From an uncultured Oscillospiraceae bacterium (GTDB lineage Bacteria > Bacillota > Clostridia > Oscillospirales > Oscillospiraceae), in assembly GCA_947624385.1 (NCBI GenBank), contig CANQJZ010000001.1:1-64000 (forward strand): a stretch of 64,000 nucleotides of DNA. The letters run 5' to 3'. Each line of letters opens with the position of its first letter. Within the stretch, counting starts at the first letter, position 1. The translations under genes were made by a program, and so were the position numbers. Below the pieces are notes generated by a model. The model did no database searches and was not told the origin of the DNA. It saw only the letters and a list, made by a program, of their open reading frames with translations. Of this stretch, positions 49,411 through 57,682 are shown one piece after another.

Positions 49411-50952
49411 TCACACTTCCGCCGCTATCCACCCGACCCGGCTCAAAACGCCATCGCCGCCCTGGACGGCCACGTCGAACCCGGTTTTCGTCACGTTGGA
49501 CACGTTCACGGCCGCCCCGTCCGCGCTGGCCGTCACCACCGGCGTTGTCTCAAATGCCGTGGGGAACATCACAGTCTGCGTCTCGTTGGCGCTCACGATC
49601 TCCACGCCGCTGGCCAGACTGGTCAGCTGGACCGGCTTCTCGTTCACATTTATCCCGTCTGGGCGAACGGCAAACGGTACGAACGTTTTAGGCGTGAATG
49701 AGATAAATCGCAAATTCCCATCAAATGCATCTATCTCCCAGTGTTGACCGGCCGGACCCCATATGGTGACGTTGCCGCCCTCGTCGTCAGTCCTTAGCTC
49801 CACGTTGCCGCCCACGTTCAGGCCGTTGCCGATCTTGGCCTGGTACTTATCCGCCAGCCGCATGCCTCCCTCTACAATTTCAGGGGAAGTCATGTGGGCA
49901 GTGTTTAAAATCGTCTCGCCTACGCTGTCGCGGAACGCAACTCCGTTCATGTCAAATTGTGCTACCGTGCTCCAAGGCGGTCCATCATTCGTATGAAAAA
50001 GAATGCCGTTGTAATCAATTATCCCGGTGTATGCGCCTTTATTTATAGTAATCGTTGCATCGCTAATGATAATTTCGCTGTCTAATTGAGAATACGTAGA
50101 ACGCGATATAAGATGTGCGTTCGTCATGTTCGCCCCGGTCATAGTCGCGCTCCCGTCGGCAGCCACCTTGAAATTGTCGCCTATCTGTATGGTACCGCCT
50201 GTGATACCGCCGTTGAAGGTCCCGTTCGTGGCCGTAATAGTCCCGTCGGCGGCCACCTTGAAATTGTCGCTGTCCAGCACGAACCGGTTGCCCGATATAT
50301 TGATCTCATTGGCGCTGGCGTTGAGCATGCTCACGATCTGGTTGTTCTCGCTCCGCCCCACCTTCAGGGACAGCTGCCCGCTGACGGTGCTCAGACCGTT
50401 CTCGGTGCTCTGGACCCTGCTTGTGATGCCCTCCAGATCGACCGTGATCTCCGACAGCTTCCCGTCCACGTCGCCTTCCACGCCGATCTTGATCTCGTCG
50501 GCCTTCTTGTCGATGTAGCTCCGGGACCGGGCGGCGGCCCGCTGGATCTGCCTCTGGGTAGGGTCCGTGAACCCGAACTCATGGTCCGTGTCGCCGCCCG
50601 TGGGCGCGGACACGTCTGCCGCCAGGTCCCCCACGAACTGCACCCGCCGGCGCACGATGGGACCGTACATACCCCGCACCGTAACCCCGTCGCCCAGCTC
50701 CGCCCCGGACGGCAGCGCCGCCCCGGTGGTCTCGAAGCCCTCATAGCTCTTGCCCCGCAGCTTTTCCAGCAGCGCGTCCGCCATTGCCTGGGTGCCATAG
50801 GGACATTCCAGCTCCAGCACGTACCCCAGCTGGTCCCCGGCCTTGTATTCCGTCCCGTCGTCCACCACCAGGGCCACGCCGTCGATGCCCCGGGTCCGGC
50901 CGGTACTCTTGAATGTCGCGGCCTTATCGCCTATATAATGCTTTCCGTTCAT
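49411..50952 (-). CDS. Phage tail-tip/central fibre protein
   Basis: 513 residues from ATG 50952; the track start is 225 nt early. The N-terminal about 130 residues have the hub-like pattern VDDGTEYKAGDQLGYVLELECPYGTQAMADALLEKL and continue in frame from the previous tail gene context. The middle is a long beta-helical, repeated region (DNFKVAADGTITATNGTFNGGIT and DNFKVAADGSATMTGANMTN units), typical of tail spikes of Firmicutes siphophages. Start overlaps the previous stop. Confidence 0.7.
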   Translation of the reverse strand: MNGKHYIGDKAATFKSTGRTRGIDGVALVVDDGTEYKAGDQLGYVLELECPYGTQAMADALLEKLRGKSYEGFETTGAALPSGAELGDGVTVRGMYGPIVRRRVQFVGDLAADVSAPTGGDTDHEFGFTDPTQRQIQRAAARSRSYIDKKADEIKIGVEGDVDGKLSEITVDLEGITSRVQSTENGLSTVSGQLSLKVGRSENNQIVSMLNASANEINISGNRFVLDSDNFKVAADGTITATNGTFNGGITGGTIQIGDNFKVAADGSATMTGANMTNAHLISRSTYSQLDSEIIISDATITINKGAYTGIIDYNGILFHTNDGPPWSTVAQFDMNGVAFRDSVGETILNTAHMTSPEIVEGGMRLADKYQAKIGNGLNVGGNVELRTDDEGGNVTIWGPAGQHWEIDAFDGNLRFISFTPKTFVPFAVRPDGINVNEKPVQLTSLASGVEIVSANETQTVMFPTAFETTPVVTASADGAAVNVSNVTKTGFDVAVQGGDGVLSRVGWIAAEV

Positions 50953-51569
50953 AACACGATCCTCACATCTCCGAACAGTATGGCGCCGCCGTCTTCCTCC
51001 ACGAGGAAATGGGTTTCCGGCGGCATGGACGCGAACAGCGGCTCCAGCAGCAGCTTGCCAGCCGCTGTCACTATCCAGTTGCCCCCATGCGCCGCCGCGA
51101 TGAACCCCAGCGCCTCCCGCATGGTATAGGCCCCCAGGGGCGGCGCGTCCACCGTGTACCCCGGCTCGAACACGCACCGCTGGTCCAGCTCTGTCCCCAT
51201 GTCTGCCGCGATGGCCCGTGCCGCCGCCTCCATGCTGGCCGGGAACGCCAAATCGTCCCCCGGCCGCCAGAGCGCCTCGGCCTTGCCCATCGCGTCATAG
51301 GCCACCACGTCCAGCCGGCCGTTCACGTCGCTGCGCTGGTCTATCCAGAACACGCCCAGCTGCTCCCATTCGCCGCCGTCCTCCCGGACGTATGCCCGTA
51401 TCTCGGCGTTGCGCGGCGGCGCCTCCCTGGGCCAGAAGGACAGCGTGAGCACCGCCCGGCAGGTGTTCCCCACCCCCAGCGCGGCAAAAAGCTCCTGCTC
51501 GATCTCCCCGCTCCGTATGGCGTCCATGCCGTACTCCACGCCCGCGACCTCGACCTTGTACTCTTTCAT
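50949..51569 (-). CDS. Phage tail hub/baseplate protein (N-terminal half type)
   Basis: 206 residues, beta-rich with YKVEVAGVEYGMDAIRSGEIEQELFAALGVGNTCRAVLTLSFWPREAPPR, a pattern of siphovirus tail-hub proteins; a lysine-free core with DVVAYDAMGKAEALW. The frame of the next gene follows with a 4-bp overlap, so the hub and spike may be one split polypeptide. Confidence 0.55.
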   Translation of the reverse strand: MKEYKVEVAGVEYGMDAIRSGEIEQELFAALGVGNTCRAVLTLSFWPREAPPRNAEIRAYVREDGGEWEQLGVFWIDQRSDVNGRLDVVAYDAMGKAEALWRPGDDLAFPASMEAAARAIAADMGTELDQRCVFEPGYTVDAPPLGAYTMREALGFIAAAHGGNWIVTAAGKLLLEPLFASMPPETHFLVEEDGGAILFGDVRIVL

Positions 51570-51940
51570 ATGGGGTCCACTCCGATCATGTTGAAGCTGA
51601 GCTCGTCCACGGTCTCGTCCGCTTCATTGAGCCGCCCGATGGACAGGGACCCCTTGCCGACGTAGAATTTCCCATCCCGCCACTTGCCGTAGTGCAGGGA
51701 GAAGTAGTGCAGCGTGAAGGGCTTGCCGCTGTCCACGATCTGCAGCACCCTGGACGCCTCCGCCGCCGGGATATAGGAAACTTTATAAGCCAGCGACTCC
51801 ACCGTGAACATCGCCCCGGCGTAAAGCGTCCCGCTCATGGCCCGGGTCGTATCCTGGGTATATGTGGTCTCAAAGTCATACCCCAGCCCCTCGTCCGGCT
51901 GGGGCACGACCTCACCGTTCATCTTGATATAATCCTGCAT
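51566..51940 (-). CDS. Phage distal-tail protein (DUF6711-like)
   Basis: 124 residues: IKMNGEVVPQPDEGLGYDFETTYTQDTTRAMSGTLYAG and FTLHYFSLHYGKWRDGKFYVGKGSLSIGRLNEADETVDELSFNMIGVDPI. I associate the pattern with DUF6711 distal-tail proteins. Starts downstream of the family-1 element (minus strand) and overlaps the hub gene by 4 bp. It uses GGAGATGGTC-type ribosome site. Confidence 0.55.
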   Translation of the reverse strand: MQDYIKMNGEVVPQPDEGLGYDFETTYTQDTTRAMSGTLYAGAMFTVESLAYKVSYIPAAEASRVLQIVDSGKPFTLHYFSLHYGKWRDGKFYVGKGSLSIGRLNEADETVDELSFNMIGVDPI

Positions 51941-51960
51941 ATGACCATCTCCTTATCGAA

Positions 51961-52081
51961 AGGCCCCCCTGTGCAAGGGGGGCAGTCATGCGTCAGCATG
52001 ACTGGGGGGTTGTCACCAAGACTGGTAACAACCCCTCCGAGCCGCCTGACGGCGGCCCACCTCCCCTTACACAGGGGAGGC
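51961..52081. repeat. Full-length family-1 palindromic element inside the prophage
   Basis: Terminal hairpins GGCCCCCCTGTGCAAGGGGGGC and ACCTCCCCTTACACAGGGGAGGC, with the internal GTCATGC-GTCA-GCATGAC, GTTGTCACC...GGTAACAAC and GCCGCC-TGAC-GGCGGC stems. Order and spacing match 24789-24905. Sits between the tape measure and distal-tail genes and would separate their transcript into two. Confidence 0.85.
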
Positions 52082-52084
52082 ATT

Positions 52085-54481
52085 TTACCCCCCGAACGGA
52101 TCCCTTCCCGTCGTCCTTTTCTCTATCCTCGCCTGGGTCTGCACGGCCCGGAACAGGTTCCGCCCGTCCACCTGGCCGTCCAGCGCCACGTTGACCACCA
52201 CCGGCGTATCCTGCCCGACTCCGCCGGCGCGCAGCGCGTCCCGCAGCTCCCGGACCGCCGCCTTCAGCTCCGCCGCCTCATCCGCGGCATACGCCGCCCT
52301 GGGCGGCAGCACCGTCCCGCTGGCCATCACCGGCATAGGCGTCTGCGCCGGCATGGCTGCCAGCATTTTTATGGCCGGCGGGATATTGGCCAGCTCCACG
52401 CTCATGGACCGGAACCAGCCGCCCACCTGGCTTGCCGCCGCGGCCACGGCCCGGTACACGCCCGCCGCCACGGAGGCCACGATCTGGCCGTTGTTCATCA
52501 CCGCCGTGTGCCCGCCGATCTGGCCCACCAGCTCCGGCATGCCATTTTCGTTGGCGATGAACAGCCGCCCGCTCCGGGGCGACCCGCCCCCGGCGTACCC
52601 CTCCACCGGCCGCCAGCCGCCAGCGGTGTAGATACCACCGGTGGCCTTGCGCCCGGCCCCGGAGATACCGGGCTTGTTGCTGCCAGAACTACTGCTACTT
52701 CCAAAGCCGAACCAGCTTCCGATCTTGGCGGCGAAGTCCAGCACCTTATTTTGGATGGCGTCAACGAACGACGTGATCTTTGCCTGGAAGTTCAGCAGGA
52801 CCTTGTTTCTGATGGCGTCGGTGAACGACGTGACCATGGCCTTGAAGCTCACGCCCCCGGCGCTCTTCTCGGCCCACCAGCTCTTCACATTGCTCCACCA
52901 GGTCCCGGCGGTGTTGCTGACGGCGGTAGTGAAATTCTTCACCGCTCCGACCTTATCGCTCCACCAGCTCTTCACATTGCTCCACCAGGTGGCAGCGTGA
53001 TTGGCCACGCCGGTGGTGAAATCTTTCACCGCGCCAACTTTGCCGCCCCACCAGTTCTGGACGTTGCCCCACCATGTGGCGGCGTGATTGGCAACATTGG
53101 TGGTGAAATCTTTCACCGCGCCGACTTTGCCGCCCCACCAGTTCTGCACGTTGCCCCACCACGTGGCGGCATGGTTGACCACGCCGGTGGTGAAGCTCTT
53201 CACTGCGCCAACCTTGCCGCCCCACCAGTTTTTGACGTTGCCCCACCAGGTAGCAGCGTCGTTTTTGACCTTGGTGGTGAACTCCTTCACCGCACCAACC
53301 TTGCCGTTCCACCAGGTCTGCACGTTGCTCCACCAGTTGGCCGCGTCATCTTTGACCTTTGCGACGAACTGCACTACCGCACGGCGGGCGTCCAGTGCCT
53401 TCTGCACCAGCGCGACGACCTTCTTTTTTACCCAGTCCGCCACGCTCATGCCCTCCGCGATACGCACGTTGGACAGCGCCACGCTGATACCGGCGCCCAC
53501 GGTGAACCCGATGGCCGCGCCCGCCGGCCCGCCGATGACGAACCCCAGCACGCCGCCCAGCATCCCGCCCAGGGCGGTCAGGACCAGCTTCACGACCTCG
53601 CTTTTGCTGAGCCTTCCGTCGCCGTTGAACAGCACCTGGCTGAACTTCACGCCCAGCAGCGCCCCCATGGTCAGCCCCACCAGGCCGCCCACCGGCCCGC
53701 CCAGGGTATAGCCAATGACGCCGCCCGCCGCGGCGCACAGGCCGGTCAAGATCTTCTCCGCGATCAGCTCCGGATTCAAATTCTCCCACTCAAACAGGAT
53801 GTCCCGCAGCCGCACGACGAAGTCCCAGGGCTCCCCGGCCTCGTCCTCCAACCCCAGATCCAGGTCCGGCGCGTCGCCAGCACCACCGCCGCCCCCACCG
53901 GAAGCGGTTTTTTCCTGCCAGATGTTCAGCTCGTCCAGCCCGGCCAGGTTCCGGGCCGCGTCCGCGGCCGCCTTGCCGGTGTTCTCCACGCTTTTTGTCA
54001 CGGCGTCCTGCCCCGCCGCGGCCTTTTTTGCCGCGCTGCCCGACCGTCCGCCGCCCAGGACCGAGAAGAATCGGGCCACATAGCTCGCGGCCCTCGCCGC
54101 CAGCGCGCACAGCTTTTCCAGCAGCGGCGCGGCCGCCGACGCTATGGGCGCGAACGCTGTGGCCAGCGCGCTCTTCACCGCGCCCAGCCCGGAGCGCAGA
54201 CCGTCCAGCGCGCCTCTGGCCCTGTCGTTTTCCGCCGTCACCGCGCGCAGTCCAGCCCCGGCCTGTTCGCAGCCCGCCAGCACCGCGCTCCCCACATGCT
54301 TTGCGCCCTCGCCGCAGGCGGCCATAGACCGGGTCCCCTCGTCCATCGCCCTTGTCATGCTCCGGCCAGTCCGCTCCGCCAGGTCCGCGGCTCTCCTGCA
54401 CCCGGCCTTGATATCGCCCACGCCGGCGCGCAGACCGCCGGTGTCCATCTCCACTTTTATCACGACGGAACCGTCCGCCAT
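52085..54481 (-). CDS. Phage tail tape measure protein
   Basis: 798 residues. N-terminal helical scaffold region with LAERTGRSMTRAMDEGTRSMAAC; hydrophobic segments (GGVIGYTLGGPVGGLVGLTMGALLGV, LTALGGMLGGVLGFVIGGPAGAAIGFTVGAGISVAL); then a Trp-rich 28-residue tandem repeat of about five units (residues 380-535; WWGNVQNWWGGKVGAVKDFT type); then C-terminal domain with ATGGIYTAGGWRPVEGYAGGG typical of tape measures. Length sets tail length. Clearly the longest phage gene. Confidence 0.9.
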   Translation of the reverse strand: MADGSVVIKVEMDTGGLRAGVGDIKAGCRRAADLAERTGRSMTRAMDEGTRSMAACGEGAKHVGSAVLAGCEQAGAGLRAVTAENDRARGALDGLRSGLGAVKSALATAFAPIASAAAPLLEKLCALAARAASYVARFFSVLGGGRSGSAAKKAAAGQDAVTKSVENTGKAAADAARNLAGLDELNIWQEKTASGGGGGGAGDAPDLDLGLEDEAGEPWDFVVRLRDILFEWENLNPELIAEKILTGLCAAAGGVIGYTLGGPVGGLVGLTMGALLGVKFSQVLFNGDGRLSKSEVVKLVLTALGGMLGGVLGFVIGGPAGAAIGFTVGAGISVALSNVRIAEGMSVADWVKKKVVALVQKALDARRAVVQFVAKVKDDAANWWSNVQTWWNGKVGAVKEFTTKVKNDAATWWGNVKNWWGGKVGAVKSFTTGVVNHAATWWGNVQNWWGGKVGAVKDFTTNVANHAATWWGNVQNWWGGKVGAVKDFTTGVANHAATWWSNVKSWWSDKVGAVKNFTTAVSNTAGTWWSNVKSWWAEKSAGGVSFKAMVTSFTDAIRNKVLLNFQAKITSFVDAIQNKVLDFAAKIGSWFGFGSSSSSGSNKPGISGAGRKATGGIYTAGGWRPVEGYAGGGSPRSGRLFIANENGMPELVGQIGGHTAVMNNGQIVASVAAGVYRAVAAAASQVGGWFRSMSVELANIPPAIKMLAAMPAQTPMPVMASGTVLPPRAAYAADEAAELKAAVRELRDALRAGGVGQDTPVVVNVALDGQVDGRNLFRAVQTQARIEKRTTGRDPFGG
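52880..53345 (-). repeat. 84-bp coding tandem repeat in the tape measure gene
   Basis: About five units of 28 codons encode W-W-x-N-V-x-x-W-W-x-x-K-V-G-A-V-K-x-F-T-T-x-V-x-x-x-A-x-T. Nucleotide identity between neighbouring units is high, so unit number can change by recombination, which would alter tail length. Confidence 0.75.
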
Positions 54482-54487
54482 ATACCG

Positions 54488-55057
54488 TCACCCCATTCCG
54501 AATAATTTCCGCAGTTCGTCCTTTTGCTCCCGCTCCTGGGCGGTCAGCTTTCGCCGCAGGTCCACCAGGGCCTTGTTCTCCCGGACGAACTGCTGCTCCT
54601 GCTTGTCCAGCTTCTTGCCCCTGGCCCGCTTCTGCCGAATACTGACGATGCTGGAAAACAGGCACTCTCCTATCTCCATGTACGCCCCCAGAAACGTCCA
54701 CCAATGCAGATAGGGCAGCGCCCGCACCTCCTGCCCCAGCACCCGGTTCACCGCCGGTATGATCACCGGCCCGTCCTGCTCCCAATCCATGGTCCGTGGC
54801 ATGGGCCGCCGCTTATCATGTTCGCCGGGCCCGTCGATGAACGCCGCCAGTGCCTCCATCGCCTCCCGGTACTGCGCCACGGGAAGGCTCTCCCAGTCGC
54901 GGACCATCACCCGCAGGCACACCGCCGCCTGCTCGTCCGGCTCATAGTCCGGATCGTTGAACACGCCCAGCACATACAGCACCTTGCGGAAATCCGTTTC
55001 TATATCAAAGCCTGTGCCCCCGATCGTCAGGGACACAGGCAATTCCCACGCACTCAT
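54488..55057 (-). CDS. Phage Gp15-family tail-assembly protein
   Basis: 189 residues: WELPVSLTIGGTGFDIETDFRKVLYVLGVFNDPDYEPDEQAAVCL, DWEQDGPVIIPAVNRVLGQEVRALPYLHWWTFLGAYMEIGE, C-terminal helix. The pattern fits the Gp15 family encoded just before the tape measure, where it acts with the chaperone below. Start overlaps the preceding stop by 4 bp. Confidence 0.75.
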   Translation of the reverse strand: MSAWELPVSLTIGGTGFDIETDFRKVLYVLGVFNDPDYEPDEQAAVCLRVMVRDWESLPVAQYREAMEALAAFIDGPGEHDKRRPMPRTMDWEQDGPVIIPAVNRVLGQEVRALPYLHWWTFLGAYMEIGECLFSSIVSIRQKRARGKKLDKQEQQFVRENKALVDLRRKLTAQEREQKDELRKLFGMG

Positions 55058-55491
55058 TTCTTCCCCGGCGCGGCGGCCACGGCCTTGTTGATCTTGGCCA
55101 GCTTCTTATCCAGCCGCTTCTTGGTCACGCTCTCGATGAGACCGCCGATGCCCTCCAAGGCCGCTTCAAAGAAGAAGTCGCCGTTTTTCGTGACGGTCAG
55201 CGGCCCGCACGCCCCGAACAGCCCATCGGACACCTTATAGCCCAGCAGGTAGTCGAACTGCCCCTCGATATCCGCCGCCAGGGCGTTCAGCGCTTCCAGC
55301 TTTTCCTCGTCGGTGGCGTTCTCCCGCTGGGCGATCTGGGTGTTAAAAAAATCGACCACGGCGCCGTACCGCTTCAATATGTTCGAGTCGGCGGGATTAA
55401 AATCGAACGAGCCAATGACCTTGCCCCGCTCGTCCTCCACCTCCACCGTGACCGCCCCGGTCTCGACTTTCATTTTCATAACTTCTGCCAT
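55054..55491 (-). CDS. Phage tail-assembly chaperone-like protein
   Basis: 145 residues, position 14-kDa gene between tail tube and Gp15-like protein. MEVKVETGAVTVEVEDERGKVIGSFDFNPADSNILKRYGAVVDFFN resembles tail chaperones (DUF6673-like), followed by a helical, Lys-rich C-terminus (KKRLDKKLAKINKAVAAAPGKK). No frameshift signal obvious at the gene end. Confidence 0.6.
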   Translation of the reverse strand: MAEVMKMKVETGAVTVEVEDERGKVIGSFDFNPADSNILKRYGAVVDFFNTQIAQRENATDEEKLEALNALAADIEGQFDYLLGYKVSDGLFGACGPLTVTKNGDFFFEAALEGIGGLIESVTKKRLDKKLAKINKAVAAAPGKK

Positions 55492-55513
55492 ATTTAAATC
55501 TCCTTACATTTTT

Positions 55514-55622
55514 GTTGGGGTCCCCACGCGGCACGCTTGTCGCGTGGGGAAAGGAAGAAGAGCTTTGACCGATGAAGGAGCCTCGCTTGCGGGGCTCCGA
55601 CATCTTCAAAGCTCTTCTGACG
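55514..55622 (+). repeat. Family-2 palindromic element inside the prophage
   Basis: CCCCACGCG/CGCGTGGGG hairpin, AAAGGAAGAAGAGC linker, then GAAGAGCTTTGA/TCAAAGCTCTTC enclosing GGAGCC/GGCTCC. Fills the otherwise unusual gap between the tail chaperone and tail tube genes. Same plan as 9891-10012 and the insert in sfsA. Confidence 0.75.
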
Positions 55623-56150
55623 TCAGCCCCCGACGCCCGGGATAGCCCCCTCGGTAAACGTCGGACTGCCGCTCTTGATGCTGGCGGCGGTCACATACCC
55701 CTTCTGGCTGGCCCCGTCCTCGCTGACGGTGAATGGGATATTGAACCCCTCGGTGCCGCCGCCGTAGCTCTGGGGCTTCACCATGACCTCCCGCAGCCAC
55801 GCCAGGTGGTTCTCCGCCGCCGTGTCCTCCACGATGACCTCCAGCAGCAGCGTCTTGCATCCGTCGCCCTTCACCCTATCCAGGGCGATGTCCCGCAGCT
55901 TGGGGTACAGCTTCTTGTCCGGGTCCGCGTAAAACGGATCCGCGTCCATGCTGGGGGCGTAGCCGTTATCCCGGGTCTTGGTCTGGCCCAGGATGTTCTT
56001 GATCTGCTCGGTGTCGGCGTTGAGCTCCACGCTCATCTCCTCGATGTCGTCGCCGATGATCTCGAACTCGGCCTTCTCCACGTCGGCCACCTTCGTGTTG
56101 AACTTGGTGTCCAGGTAGTGGGCCATCGCCTCGCGTTCCAGTTTTGCCAT
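55623..56150 (-). CDS. Phage major tail tube protein
   Basis: 175 residues. AREAMAHYLDTKFNT and ADVEKAEFEIIGDDIEEMSVELNADTEQIKNILGQTKTRDNGYAPSMDADPFYADPDKKLYPKLRDIALD, matching clostridial/listerial siphophage tail-tube proteins. Acidic, no Cys cluster. GAGGAATATTTACA precedes the ATG. Confidence 0.78.
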   Translation of the reverse strand: MAKLEREAMAHYLDTKFNTKVADVEKAEFEIIGDDIEEMSVELNADTEQIKNILGQTKTRDNGYAPSMDADPFYADPDKKLYPKLRDIALDRVKGDGCKTLLLEVIVEDTAAENHLAWLREVMVKPQSYGGGTEGFNIPFTVSEDGASQKGYVTAASIKSGSPTFTEGAIPGVGG

Positions 56151-56170
56151 TGTAAATATTCCTCCTGATA

Positions 56171-56674
56171 TTATTTTTGATAGATGTTCTCATACCGGGC
56201 GGCCAGCGCCACCGCCCAGGTCTCCGTTTGATGCTCGTCCCGCTCATAGAGCCAGGCCGGCGCCTGTATGGAAAAATCCAAAAACCGCCTCTCGCCGGTG
56301 AGCGCCGGGTACCGCTCCAGCGCGTATGTCTGTCCTTCCACGGTCACGCTCTGGCCCTGTAACCACCGGCCCAGCATATCCAGCCGCTCTTTTGCGCCGG
56401 CGCGGCTTTCCTCGTTCATGCCGCCGCCGCGGATGAGCACCGCGAACGGGTAGCGGCACACCTGCCGGACCCGGCCCGTGACGGACCGATGCTCTTCCTC
56501 GATCACGGCCCCGTCGCCGGGGAACATCGCCATGCCGCCGCTGTCGCGCAGGGTGGCGAAGGCGATCTTCTCCCCCGGACCCAGGCCGGGGGACTGGTTG
56601 ACCAGCGCCCGCACGGCCTGGGTGAGCACATCGAAGCTCTCCGTGTCGAATCTGACTTCCTTTTTCTCGTCCAT
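56171..56674 (-). CDS. Phage minor capsid/tail-completion protein
   Basis: 167 residues: FDTESFDVLTQAVRALVNQSPGLGPGEKIAFATLRDSGGMAMFPGDGAVIEEEHRSVTGRVRQVCRYPFAV, pattern of the Minor_capsid_3/tail-terminator group. 4-nt gap to the previous gene; precedes the tail tube. Probably the head-tail or tail-terminator protein. Confidence 0.6.
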   Translation of the reverse strand: MDEKKEVRFDTESFDVLTQAVRALVNQSPGLGPGEKIAFATLRDSGGMAMFPGDGAVIEEEHRSVTGRVRQVCRYPFAVLIRGGGMNEESRAGAKERLDMLGRWLQGQSVTVEGQTYALERYPALTGERRFLDFSIQAPAWLYERDEHQTETWAVALAARYENIYQK

Positions 56675-56678
56675 GTTT

Positions 56679-57164
56679 TCACCGCTTTCGCTCTTTGCCG
56701 TCCAGTATGGCCTGCATCCGGCCCAGCCACCGCTTCAGCCCTGCGGCCTTGGCCGCCTCGAACCAGGCGGGCCTTGCCGTCGGACTTGCGTAGTGCAGCG
56801 CCCTGCCGGACGCTGTGAGATGGGCGCCCTTTTGGAACCGCGGCCCCACCCCGGGGATATTTCGCGGTCCTTTTCCGGTTGCCGCATCCACCATCGCCCG
56901 ATTTCGATAAAGATACCGGGCCATTGGCCCCACCCCGGCGTAAATCTCACCGGTGCCGGTCATACTCTCGTTGGCCCCGCGGGTCCGTTCCCGGAAGGCC
57001 CCGGTCCGCACCGGCATGTATGGCAGCATATCCTCCGCCGCCATCTCGTGCAGCGCGTCGTAGGCCCTTTCCAGCCGGTCTGACAGCTCGGTCCCGTCGA
57101 AGGCCACCCGAACGGTGCCGTTTTCCGTTCCAAAGCTCTTGACCCTGAACCGCACAGCGCTCAC
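56679..57164 (-). CDS. Phage minor capsid protein 2-like (head-closure/tail-joining)
   Basis: 161 residues: LPYMPVRTGAFRERTRGANESMTGTGEIYAGVGPMARYLYRNRAMVDAATGKGPRNIPGVGP, the V-R-T-G...G-x-I-x-x-x-x-P-Y-A-R-Y-L-Y pattern of HK97 gp10/Minor_capsid_2-type proteins. Starts overlapping the previous gene by 4 bp. Confidence 0.7.
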   Translation of the reverse strand: MSAVRFRVKSFGTENGTVRVAFDGTELSDRLERAYDALHEMAAEDMLPYMPVRTGAFRERTRGANESMTGTGEIYAGVGPMARYLYRNRAMVDAATGKGPRNIPGVGPRFQKGAHLTASGRALHYASPTARPAWFEAAKAAGLKRWLGRMQAILDGKERKR

Positions 57165-57682
57165 CGCCCCACGATCTCAAAGTGGGGCAGCGCCCCGTAC
57201 CGGTGTACGCTCCGCACGGCCCAGACCCCGTCCCGCTCCCGGCACAGGTGCTCGTAAAAGCCCTCCGGCCACCGGTTGTCGGCCACGGGCTCGTCCTCCG
57301 GCCACGCACCGGGAACAAAGAAGTCGAAGTCCTCTCCTTGGGCGAACGTGACATACAGCTCCGGCTCGTCCGCCTTCTGCCACACCTTTGGCGGCAGCCA
57401 GATCTTGCCTTTCACGGTCAGCGCGCCATCCAGAGGCACATAGGGGATGAGGGCCACGGTCTCGCCGGTCTGCTTCCAGCCGTACCCGGCGGCGGCCTGT
57501 ACCCTCTCCACGCTCAGCTGCACCCCCTCGATCACGGTGGGGTACCACACGTCCCCCTCCTGCCCCTTCTTCCGGTTAAAAATCGTTATCGTGTCGTTAT
57601 AAATAAAATCACTTCCTTTTTCGCCTCCCCTGTGTAAGGGGAGGTGGCGCGCAGCGCCGGAGGGGTTGTCCCGCTCCCTCAC
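57161..57682 (-). CDS. Phage minor capsid protein 1-like, N-terminus built on a palindromic repeat
   Basis: The family core begins at DFIYNDTITIFNRKK and continues LPPKVWQKADEPELYVTF, PWFYEHLCRERDGV and YGALPHFEIVGR. No ATG, GTG or TTG lies next to that core. The nearest in-frame start is GTG 57682, which overlaps the preceding gene's stop (GTGA) and adds about 26 residues, most of them encoded by the family-1 half element at 57623-57670. An ATT at 57604 is the other possibility. So the native start seems lost. Confidence 0.6.
   Translation of the reverse strand: MRERDNPSGAARHLPLHRGGEKGSDFIYNDTITIFNRKKGQEGDVWYPTVIEGVQLSVERVQAAAGYGWKQTGETVALIPYVPLDGALTVKGKIWLPPKVWQKADEPELYVTFAQGEDFDFFVPGAWPEDEPVADNRWPEGFYEHLCRERDGVWAVRSVHRYGALPHFEIVGR
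57623..57670 (-). repeat. Half family-1 element at the start of a phage gene
   Basis: GCCTCCCCTGTGTAAGGGGAGG hairpin, a GGCGC-GCA-GCGCC hairpin, then GGAGGGGTTGTC: the reverse complement of the right half of the element at 51961-52081. It lies in the reading frame at the N-terminus of the minor capsid gene. Confidence 0.7.

Noticed and set aside
51961-52081. Family-1 palindrome as an attachment or phage packaging site
   Set aside because: The same element occurs in host DNA at 24789-24905 and as fragments elsewhere, so a phage-specific role is unlikely.
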